Of a DNA stretch of 64,000 bases, positions 1-9,615 are shown piece after piece. The notes below the pieces were generated by a model. That model did no database searches and was not told where the DNA came from. It saw only the letters and a program-made list of their open reading frames with translations. This stretch comes from Corallium rubrum. Taxonomy: Eukaryota; Cnidaria; Anthozoa; Scleralcyonacea; Coralliidae. The stretch lies in NCBI GenBank assembly GCA_964035015.1, contig OZ035997.1, positions 20,701,563-20,765,562 on the forward strand, written 5' to 3'. Within the stretch, counting starts at the first letter, position 1; each line of letters starts with the position of its first letter. A program made the translations under genes and the position numbers.

Positions 1-149
1 GTTTAACAACGAACAACTTTGGTAGGAATGAATTTCGTGCTTATTTAATCCATTTTACCATGAGAAACAATGTTTAGTTGGTATTTGAGTTGATTTGAGG
101 TCGCAAAGCATTGTGGTTAAATGTACCGCCGCCATCTTTTTCGGTACTG

Positions 150-765
150 TCAAACGTTGAGGGTGGCAAATAAGGTGTACAATCTTTTGTTTTACGGTCA
201 TTAATATTTATAAAGCAACGATGCTACTGGTACCAAATTATTTGTTCAAGCGTTTTATAAGGTGAAATAACAGCATATCCTCTCATTTCGAAATGATGAT
301 TATCGTCATTTGTGAGATGTCGTTGAATTAACAATAATCATCATTTTAAAAAAAAGAATTCCCTACCCCCAAACCCCAAACTCAACCCCCACCTCTAAAC
401 CTGACCCTAACCCTAACCACAACCCCCCTGACAACCCTAACCCTAACCACAACCCCCCGTTGGACCTAACCCTAACCCTAACCACAACCCTCCGGAAAAA
501 AGTCCCGCCTCTCAGACCCCGACCACAACACCCCTAATGGTTCTTTTGTACATGCAATTTAGTTTAACATCCCGCATGTGGGACAGGATCTCACTTGAGT
601 ATCATGATAATCATCATATTCGACTGTGTGAAGAAATGATGATTATCATGATACTCAAGTAAGAGGACATGTTGGAAATAAGGTGCACAAACGTGAACAA
701 AAACCTAGAACAAAGACTTTGACCGCGTTTCCAGACAATGTATTTCTAGGGACTATGATTGTACA
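150..765. mobile_element. CCATAG-family MITE copy, interrupted
   Basis: Bases ~160-270 and ~672-765 match consecutive parts of the 282-bp MITEs at 12249 and 13047 (GGGTGGCAAATAAGGTG.., CAAACGTGAACAAAAACCTA, TTTCTAGGGACTATG). About 400 bp (271-671) is inserted between them, including the telomere-like stretch. Confidence 0.7.
271..671. repeat. Insertion with telomere-like CCCTAA repeats and ATGATGATTATC palindromes
   Basis: 363-490 is rich in CCCTAACC units on plus. 595-660 is a palindrome around TGAGTATCATGATAATCATC. Both ends carry CCTCTCATTTC / AAGAGGACATG-type sequence, but borders are not proven. Confidence 0.6.
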
Positions 766-1310
766 GTCGTTGGCACCTAAGCGTGTACACCACCCGTCAA
801 AACATGTTCTAAATTTAAGTCAGAGTTAACCGTTTTGAAATCAACACCGTGGGATTGGTGAGATGTGATTGGCTAAGTGCACATTCATGTGACAATATTG
901 TATTGGTTCGAATATATTGAATGAAAACCTAAAACCCTCCCAAGGTAAACATTTAACTTTGACGTTGACATAAAACATGTTTTGACTGGCGGTGTACACA
1001 CTTAGTACCCTGCGAGTCAGAGCCCCTTTCCGACCTAGGGCTCTGCCAACAAACTCGATATTTCTTTTTGAGCATGCGTGAACGGTTTCCAAGATACTAT
1101 TTTGGGCCCAGGCTCTAACGCGTTACTTGCTATTTTCCTGCTAACGTGTGTTCATAAACTAGAACTTGTTTGACCAGTTTAAAACCTGACTGACATGCCC
1201 CAAGTTTGGGGCGAAGATCGAGTTTGTTGGCAGAGCCCACATTCCCCCGAAGCCTGTGTAGGTCGAAAAGGGGCTCTGACTCGCAGGGTACACACTTAGG
1301 TGCCAACGAC
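765..1310. repeat. Imperfect inverted-repeat element
   Basis: ACAGTCGTTGGCACCTAAG at 764-782 recurs inverted at ~1298-1316. An inner pair (1002-1064 and 1209-1290, CCCTGCGAGTCAGAGCCCC, CTCTGCCAACAAACTCGA) is also inverted. No coding function seen. Confidence 0.65.
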
Positions 1311-2165
1311 TGTATATTGTACAGTTTTGAATTATATTTAGAAAAATTTCTACATGTTGTATTTTTCCAAAAATAACTAATAAAAAATAAAACAACATAA
1401 CCTAATTTTTTTTTAACTTAAAGTCAATCACAAATAAGTTAAAATGTGTTAATTAAACAAGTTTCACCGCAAAAGACATTTATACTTTCCATGCGATGTA
1501 AAGGTTGCTCTCAAATACTATAAATAACCTTATAAGTTTCCTACTTGCAGTTGACAATCTTTGTGCACAAAGTGAAGCCCGCGTGGATCAAGCCAAGAGT
1601 TATTTCTTAACGTTACTTATGCCTTCTAAAAACTAAATAGCCGATTTTAAATAATTGCTGTAATTCTCTTGTACTGACCTCATCAAAACAGGAAAACGAA
1701 AAATGTTGCTGTAGCTAATAGGTGCACATCGTGAAATAGATTAACTGTTATTAATAACATAAATTCTTTCGGTTAATTTTTTAGACACAGCACTATTCAA
1801 CAACCAGCATGTCGTCAGAGGAAAGCTTGCACTTGTAAATGAAGGCATTGACTTTGCAATGAAACAGGTTGCTGCAGGAATTGGCGCCTTTGCCCCAGTG
1901 CTCTTTGAGGGAGTGTGATGAGGATGATACTGGTGATAATGGCAACGATTATGATTCTACAGATATTATGATGCTGATGATTTTGATAGTAATACTGATG
2001 ATGATAATGAATGATCCAAATTTATGTAATAATAATAATGGCGATCTATAATTCAATGCCGCCATTAATGATATTATAATAAAAACCGATGACAGACATA
2101 TTTAACAAATTGTTTACTATTTATTTGTTATCGAATTATCGAAACTAATTATTGACAACAGTTGT
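1311..2165. other. No recognised gene
   Basis: AT-rich. The only plus-strand ORF (1869-2051, Asp/Met-rich, GATGATAAT repeats) looks like low-complexity sequence. Confidence 0.5.
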
Positions 2166-3412
2166 GTAGAACATATAGCGTAACATGCTATAATGCCGAT
2201 TTTATTACACCCCGATTATACTAATTATTGGTAAAACATATAACGTAACATGATATAATCCATAATTACACCCCGATTTACTAATTATTGGTAAATTGGG
2301 TCAAACATATAACGTAACATGATATAATCCATAATTACACCCCGATTTACTAATTATTGGTAAATTGGGGTAACTTTATGTCTCAGTTGGGTAAAACATA
2401 TAACGTAACATGATATAATCCAAATTACACCCCGATTTACTAATTATTGGTAAATTGGGGTAGGTTTATGTCTCAGTTGGGTAAAACATATAACGTAACA
2501 TGATATAATCCATAATTACACCCCGATTTTACTAATTATTGGTAAATTGGGGTAAGTTTATGTCTCAGTTGGGTCAAACATATAACGTAACATGATATAA
2601 TCCAAAATTACACCCCAATTTTACTAATTATTGGTAAATTGGGGTAAGTTTATGCCTCAGTTGGGTCAAACATATAACGTAACATGATATCATCCATAAT
2701 TACACCCCTATTTTACTAATTATTGGTAAATTGGGGTAAGTTTATGTGTCAGTTGGGTAAAACATATAACGTAACATGATATAATCCATAATTACACCCC
2801 GATTTACTAATTATTGGTGAATTGGGGTAGGTTTATGTCTCAGTTGGGTAAAACATATAACGTAACATGATATAATCCATAATTACACCCCGATTTTACT
2901 AATTATTGGTAAATTGGGGTAAGTTTATGTGTCAGTTGGGTCAAACATATAACGTAACATGATATAATCCATAATTACACCCCGATTTACTAATTATTGG
3001 TAAATTGGGGTAGGTTTATGTGTCAGTTGGGTCAAACATATAATGTGACATGATATAATCCATAATTACACCCCGATTTACTAATTATTGGTAAATTGGG
3101 GTAAGTTTATGTGTCAGTTGGGTCAAACATATAACGTAACATGATATAAGCCATAATTACACCCGATTTCACTAATTATTGGCAAATTGGGGTTAGTTTA
3201 TGTGTCAGTTGGGTAAAACATATAACGTAACATGATGTAGTGCATAATTACACCCGATTTCACTAATTATTGGCAAATTGGGGTTAGTTTATGTGTCAGT
3301 TGGGTAAAACATATAACGTAACATGATATAATCCATAATTACACCCCGATTTTACTTATTATTGGTAAACTGGGGTAAGTTTATGTGTTAGTTGGGTAAA
3401 ACATATATATAT
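2166..3412. repeat. Minisatellite, ~91-bp unit, ~13 copies
   Basis: Unit contains AACATATAACGTAACATGAT, ATAATTACACCCCGATTTAC, TAATTATTGGTAAATTGGGG and GTTTATGTCTCAGTTGGG. Unit starts near 2231, 2306, 2395, 2487, 2577, 2670, 2760, 2853, 2945, 3036, 3127, 3219, 3310. The first units lack the GTTTATGTCTCAG part. The array ends in a short (AT)n. Confidence 0.95.
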
Positions 3413-3500
3413 ATATAAACCAAATAGTGTAATAAAAGTAGCGTGCTGCGTAGGCAGTGTAGAAACATCAATCGAAATATAGTAAGTGGCCTTCGGCGAG
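3413..3500 (-). mobile_element. Partial copy of the 24055-24262 MITE
   Basis: AGTGTAATAAAAGTAGCGTG, CTGCGTAGGCAGTGTAGAAA and CGAAATATAGTAAG match the right end of the MITE at 24175-24255 (opposite strand). It lies between the minisatellite and an (AT)n tract. Confidence 0.6.
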
Positions 3501-3570
3501 AGCTTGTCACATCCAATACAACACGGACACGAATATTGCAAATAGCTTAAATTAAAATACTCCGAGTCTT

Positions 3571-3572
<2 letters not shown>

Positions 3573-3650
<78 letters not shown>
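3573..3650. repeat. (AT)n microsatellite
   Basis: About 39 AT units. Apparent ORFs of repeated Tyr-Ile across it are artefacts. A shorter (AT)n lies at 3402-3414. Confidence 0.97.
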
Positions 3651-3653
<3 letters not shown>

Positions 3654-3699
3654 AATTGTCCGAATATATCGAAATTGTGGATCTTGTTCAGCAATTTTA

Positions 3700-5220
3700 T
3701 TCGATTTCAAGTATGCTAGGCAAGAGCGTTTCCGTGACAAACAAGATGGACTGCTTTCATTAACTCCTGAATCCTGTATCTTTGCGGGTTCAAGTTTGCG
3801 AGACATTAGTGAGAACCAAAATATTGTTCTTCCCTGGCCGCTCTTATAAAAGCACTTCCATTCGCAAGCTAATATTTGCGTCGTTTCATCTGGCCGACAC
3901 GTCAAAACACTCCGGAGACCGAAAGCGGCTTGGCAGCTTGTGTGAAGCTTTCACGATTACCGCAATTAATTAATTCAACGAAAAATATCAGAATAAAACT
4001 GAACACTCAGGTATATTTACTTGAAATATAACTTGGTAATTTACTTGAAACCGTGATGGATAATTTATAATAAAGAAGCTTAGCATTCACCGTAGCTACT
4101 CATGATCATGACGGAAATGGTTTGGACCGCCATATACGGTAGGGGCCTTCCTGGGAAAGCACTGCCAAGTCTACTTGAGTAATGCGGCATATATCATTAG
4201 CGTATCGCAGGCGCCAGCTAACGGTAACCACTAAAGAGTTCTGCTTTCCTATTGGTTGAAATTTCGCGCGTTTTTAGTGGCTATGAGTAAAACTGCAATC
4301 GTCATAAGTGGATTTAGCCCTGATGACGCGAGCATGGGGGAGCTAACCTGAATGTCAGGCCTTTATTTGTTCCCGCCTTCCGCTAAACCCGGCAGCGCGG
4401 GCAGAGGTGCGGGCGAGCGAGAAGGCGAGAAAAATTCCGTGCCGCCGGGTAAAGTTCATACTTTTCCTTTATGTGGGGAGTCGGAAAAGCCGTAAAGCAA
4501 ACAATATGTCATTGCATTCATTTAAATTTTCTTAAAATAACTTTTTTGGTCTGTTTTCAATCTACGTAATTTTCTTTACCATTTTTTTAACACAAATGAA
4601 TAGTCGAGTCTTACTTAATCCATAGTCAATCGAGATATGGCCTGGAAACTTCAAAGCGCCTATAATGAGCTGGGATTTTATGTTGAACCGTACCTTACAC
4701 CATGCACATCCTTTGTTTTAGGTTTATTAATATTTAAATTAATAGCACGGTTGGGTGATTGAACTGAAACGTTGCTATTGGACAATTCGTTCATTATACT
4801 AAAATACAATGTGTTCAGTGACCGTGCACCGTGCACAAAAATGCATAAAGGCGAACAAAAAGATAGAGCAAAGACTTTAGCTGAGCAGGCCCGCCCAGAC
4901 GGAGGGGCAACTGGGGCAATTTGCCCCGGGCCCCCAGCTTGAGAGGGGCCCCCTAACAGTCATTTATCATAAATTAGTTTACTAAACACCAACTACATAG
5001 TCGTAATGTATGTAGTTTAAGCCTTGCCAAATATATTCAGATAAGTGATAGTTATTTGTAATTTAAGTCTGTAGTATTTGAATGTAATTAAAAGAATTGA
5101 AAAAAATGTGTACATGCTACAGTATGTCTGTTACAATGTATATAATCATCCCCAGGATTTATTTTGGAAATTTTATCAAAAATTAGGCTACCCATGTCCC
5201 ATGCCTTCTGAGGCAGCACT
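3700..5220. other. Non-coding with dispersed repeats
   Basis: 4470-4570 (GGGAGTCGGAAAAGCCGTAA.., TCTGTTTTCAATCTACG) recurs at 38926-38950 and 39250-39300. 4640-4890 is a diverged relative of the CCATAG-type MITE (shared with 8131-8390). 4890-4960 holds GGGGCAACTGGGGCAATTTG, a transposon-end-like GC block. No gene recognised. Confidence 0.55.
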
Positions 5221-5221
5221 T

Positions 5222-5339
5222 CACTTGCGTGATCGGTTGCTTGCGTGATCGGTTGCTTGCGTGATCGGTTCCTTGCGTGATCGGTTGCCTGAGCAGCTGA
5301 GCCGATCACTTGCTTGAGTGATCGGCTCAGCTGCTCAGG
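5222..5339. repeat. 17-bp minisatellite ending in a perfect palindrome
   Basis: CTTGCGTGATCGGTTG repeats four times (5224-5287), followed by a palindrome with ~22-bp arms (CCTGAGCAGCTGAGCCGATC, 5288-5339) and a short loop. The palindrome core contains the same GATCGG motif. Confidence 0.85.
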
Positions 5340-5770
5340 TAAGGATTTGTACTTTCTGTCAAGAATTTTGGGTAAACTACATCGACCTTGTATTCTCTAA
5401 TATAATTTTAAAGTTCTGAGACGAAACTTACGAGACGAGTCAGACAATGGATGTTTGTTTGGCGACGAAGCGAGAATAATAATAGTTTTAACTTGTAAAT
5501 TGTCGGGATTTTTGCTGTTTTGAATTATTTCTTGTGTTCAATTGTATTTTGGGTTTGTCATGTATAATTATGTGTTACAAAACGTCGAGAAATCGATCAA
5601 ACAAGTTTGCAACGTGCACATTATTTGAAATTTTACTGTTTTTAAACTAACCAATCAGATGACAAGTTTCATCGGAGTTTCCCAGAGCCTCTGATCCTTG
5701 GTAATGACCAAAAGGATCGCAGGCTCTGGGTACGAGACTGTTGTTGCTCCATCCGTGTATCACAAGAGCA

Positions 5771-6288
5771 CAACCTCGTCCCCAGGGCATTTTGCCTCCA
5801 CGTTGGGAGTCGGCGAAAATGGCCCTGGCATCGGCTGGTCGATTCTATAATCGGATTGGCCGGTTTAAAAACTTGATTAATTCAGATACAGTGTAATTTA
5901 TTCATCAAAATATGAATTGCAATAAATCCATTCTGCGAAGTTCATCCAAAGAATTGTAACGATAGCTTTGGTTAAAGTCAAGAACAACATTAGATATATG
6001 TTTCTTCCCGACATTTAAATGTATCCTGGATAATCGTGGGGAGTATCATGATGAATAATGCTAGCCAGTTGCATTTATGATAAAGGTTCACATGAGTGAT
6101 TCGGCGGAGCGTTAAATATTTCGTATTTATTATTCATGTATACGTATTATACAAAAACGAAACACAAAGACCGCAAAATTTTCTTGCCAAAACACCCCAA
6201 AATTCTGGGTGTCACGTGACCAGCCGATGCCAGGGCCATTTTCGCCGACCTCCCAACGTGGAGGCAAAATGCCCTGGGGACGAGGTTG
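5771..6288. mobile_element. 518-bp TIR element with 9-bp duplications
   Basis: Terminal inverted repeats of ~70 bp starting CAACCTCGTCCCCAGGGC. Flanked by ACAAGAGCA at 5762-5770 and 6289-6297. Non-coding. Same family type as 21203-23248 (ends CAACCTCGTTCCCAGGGC; both carry GCATCGGCTGG inside). Confidence 0.92.
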
Positions 6289-6551
6289 ACAAGAGCAGTG
6301 TTAAAGAAAGTGCTGAAGATATCGAGCAACGCTGTACTGCATTACGTACATGGTGGTATTGGCAAATTACCAAAATAAAACGAAGTAAATTGCGAATATG
6401 AGACTCTCTGTAACTACCAGATCAAATAAATTTCTGATTCTTAGCAAGCTTACGTTGTTGTGGCTTTCCTTCGAAGTGTTATATTTAGGTGTATTCACGC
6501 CATATTTCTTGTTTGTTTATGATTGTGAGTTATGCGAATTAGGTTAACCAG

Positions 6552-7149
6552 AACTAGGCGTTTTTGACACTTTTATCGAGGTTGGCTTGTGTTGGGTCTT
6601 TCCTTCTCAGTCTCGCCTGCCGAAGACGTACGCTTCTGTTAGACTCGAATGAAACAACTCCATCAGATATAATTTTCCTCCACTTTGGTCGGTCCAATGC
6701 TGATTTTTCCCAAGTAATGGTGTCGATGTTACAGGATTTGAGTGTAGATTTCAAGCAGTCGCGAACGCGACCAATCAATTCGTCAAAAATGTCTTGCTCA
6801 AAAGCAAATAAAGTGTCAAAATCTGAAGGAAAATACCTCAGACTTAGACCAAAATATTCATAAAGAAATATTGACAGGAAAGTGTGAACTTCTCGAGGAC
6901 ACAATGGTGAAAGCAAATAAGAAATTGGTTAATTTGGTTTCCTCATGTGGAAACTCCATCAACTTCAGCATGATAAATCCACGGGTAAAGCAGTGTGTTG
7001 TCTCCCTCATGAAGTGAAAATTAGAGAATTTTATAAAGCAAGGAAATGCGAGCACTGTCTCGTAGCTTACAGGGAAAAATTTTGTGATAGTATAACTGGA
7101 AATACATATAGTTCTGGCACCTCATGGAGTACCCAGCTTCTTGAATTGC
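6552..7149 (-). mobile_element. LINE RT C-terminal fragment between 40-bp direct repeats
   Basis: The minus strand (about 6770-6575) reads GRVRDCLKSTLKSCNIDTIT, WEKSALDRPKWRKII and FESNRSVRLRQARLRRK, the C-terminal tail found in several metazoan LINE polyproteins. The rest is unrecognised. The segment is bracketed by identical 40-bp direct repeats (6512-6551 and 7150-7189). Confidence 0.65.
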
Positions 7150-7499
7150 TTTGTTTATGATTGTGAGTTATGCGAATTAGGTTAACCAGTTAACCAAATA
7201 GGTAGCGAAGACTTTAAGATAACTATACTTCATGCTTTATATTTTGCTCTATCTATATGGTATTGAGCACTCTCTAACATTTCGTGAACCAAAACTCACT
7301 CACACACTAACTAACATAAATAAAACTACATAAGACATTGCTCAAAATCCGAACTGGCAATGCAGACCGACAGAGTAATTAAAAGACCATGCAACAAAAT
7401 AAATTAAAAGGGTATACAAGCAAGACACGATGCTAACGAAGGAGCGAAGGGACGCTATGAAAACAGACCAAGCAACCGAAACACGGCGAAGTATATATA

Positions 7500-7633
7500 C
7501 CTCCAGTTGGACAGGTGCTTGGACAGGAGAGGCATCGGCTGGCAGGGGAGCGGCAGGGGGAGAGTTCGGGCTAGCTTGTGCGACTTCGACATGCGGTAAT
7601 AGATCATCTTCTCGGGGAACGACAGGATCAGCC
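7500..7633 (-). CDS. Possible first exon of an unknown gene
   Basis: MADPVVPREDDLLPHVEVAQ followed by a Pro/Ala-rich stretch, ending QLE before GTATAT, a usable donor. GC content is higher than surroundings. It lies ~240 bp beyond the transporter stop on the same strand. No family recognised and no second exon found; it may be transposon-derived. Confidence 0.25.
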
Positions 7634-7872
7634 ATGTAAAAATTCAAAGTGCTCTGGCTAATATCTTACGAGAACTAAGCAGACTGGTCAGTGTCATTCT
7701 TATTTAGTATACTCGCATAGTAAGGGACTGGCGCGAATGGTCTCCATATAGTTTTAAAATGAGGACATTTGCATAAGAAGTAACATATGAAATAAAAAAA
7801 AACATGCAGAGAGAAAAAGTGGCTGATTCAAAAAGACTATAATTGGCTTTTCTACCGACTGACAAAACCGAT

Positions 7873-8106
7873 TTATATGTACTGGTTATTCAGGTACATT
7901 TGAGCGAGATCACGTTTATTGTTGTTTACGACTGGTTCTTCTTCGTTTAAGTTATTTGACAGAAGACCGTCTTGTTTTTGTTCCATGTCAGCCATTGTCT
8001 CCAATGTTGGTTGACCATTGGTTTCGGGGAGAAATATCGTTAGAATGGCCGACTGAAGGCAGACTAATCCCATTATTCCAAAAGGCAGCATTGGATGAAT
8101 TCTTAT
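7873..8106 (-). CDS. SLC22-like exon 9, C-terminus and stop
   Basis: Acceptor ATTTTAG at 8112-8107. The exon codes TM12 (PFGIMGLVCLQSAILTIFLP), ending in the LPET motif that closes the SLC22 core, then a ~45-residue hydrophilic, acidic/Asn-rich cytoplasmic tail to TAA at 7875-7873. The frame joins exon 8 in phase 0. Confidence 0.92.
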   Translation of the reverse strand: MRIHPMLPFGIMGLVCLQSAILTIFLPETNGQPTLETMADMEQKQDGLLSNNLNEEEPVVNNNKRDLAQMYLNNQYI

Positions 8107-9572
8107 CTAAAATATAATATTGCAAAATTAATTAATAATAAAAATATAACTATGGTCTGGAAACTCGGCAAACTTCAAAGCGCCTATATAATAAGCTGTG
8201 ATTTTAATATGTTGAATATTTAAATAGTACGGTTGAGTGATTGAACTGAAACGTTGCTATGGATCGTTTTCACTCACGTGATCGGTGAATAGGAATAGAG
8301 CTAAATTCCCATAGGATAAAGATGGTACACCAATATGGCCGCCGTGACGTTAGATGAAAACGATCCATTGGATAATTCGTTTATTATGTAAGAAATAGAA
8401 AATGACCGCCCATGTTTATATAGCCCGATATAAACTAGACTGTAGTACAGTCCCTTATAGGGGGGTAAGGGGACGAGTATGTGTGCGGGCGTGGGAGACT
8501 GCCTCGTCCGCAGGCCCTCGTTGCATCATGGACATCCTCGTTACCGAATACCAGGATCTTAGTAATATTTTACGTTTTGGGATATTGCGTTTGACGTCGT
8601 CAACTGAGCTGGACTTCGATCTTAAAGGCGATTCTGTTCGTTGTGCCTTTTGCTTGGCACCTGACGAATGTGGCAAGGTACTCATTCGTTTCAACCGGAT
8701 TTCGCTATCGCTTTCAGTTTCAGTTTCATCGTTTGCTGTTTCGGTTTGTAATTTTGACTTTCGCTGAACTCCGTATATCTTCCTTGCGCATTTGCCACAC
8801 ACCCTTAAAGAAGAATTCCGGTAATCCGAAGGTTTGGAATTTCAATGACTTGGCCGCAAGTTAGCCACAATTTGTTTTGGTACACTTTTACACTTTGCCT
8901 ATGGTCTTGTTGAGACAATAAATATATTTTGCGTCTACGTCCTGTACCCTTTTGCACCAAATAATAAACGAATATTTATTTTACAGACACGGAAGATATC
9001 GTCAACGGCTGAATCGTTCGCTTTTATTGTGCGTCTAGCGGTTTTGTCGGTGTATTGTTCGGCAACTGATCCATAAAGTCCTAACGTTTTTACAAAGCTC
9101 ATATATAACCATGTCCTTCGGTTTCGAGTGAAGAAATTCGAGAAGAAATTGACAACTATAGTAGCCGAAAAAGGGGCAGAACCGCATGTGAAATATGGCG
9201 AAGTGTCAAAAAGATGTTAGAAACATGATTAATGTAGCAAGTGCGAAAAACAAACCCCAATTTTATGAATAGAATGTCCACCGTCCCTTAATCCCTTCTC
9301 CCTCCCGCGCCCACATACTCGTCCCCTTCCCCCAGCCCCTACAAGGGACTACATGTAGTACAGTCTACAAACACGAGAGTGAGTTGGGAGAATTCGAATT
9401 ACAGAATTCGAAGTACTATCGAATTCTCCTTACTCATTTGAGTGTTTGCATCAGGTTATCTAAACACAGGACATCTATTTTCTATTTCTTTTTCAAATAA
9501 GGCTAAGAAATGTGCTGTCACAACCGTTTTTGCATAGCCTGATATAAATACATGCACAAACGAGCACGTGTG

Positions 9573-9615
<43 letters not shown>

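Noticed and set aside
1869..2051. Small acidic protein gene
   Set aside because: The frame is a product of GATGAT/AATAAT low-complexity sequence, without conserved features.
2166..3412. CRISPR-like array
   Set aside because: Units are contiguous ~91-bp tandem repeats without unique spacers, in a eukaryotic genome.
3359..3905. Two Tyr-Ile repeat ORFs on minus
   Set aside because: They cross the (AT)n tract at 3573-3650 and have no recognisable domain.
8402..8864. Host gene on plus or minus in 8402-8864
   Set aside because: The frames lie inside a TIR element (8449-9350) and show no family motif; overlapping frames on both strands are equally open.
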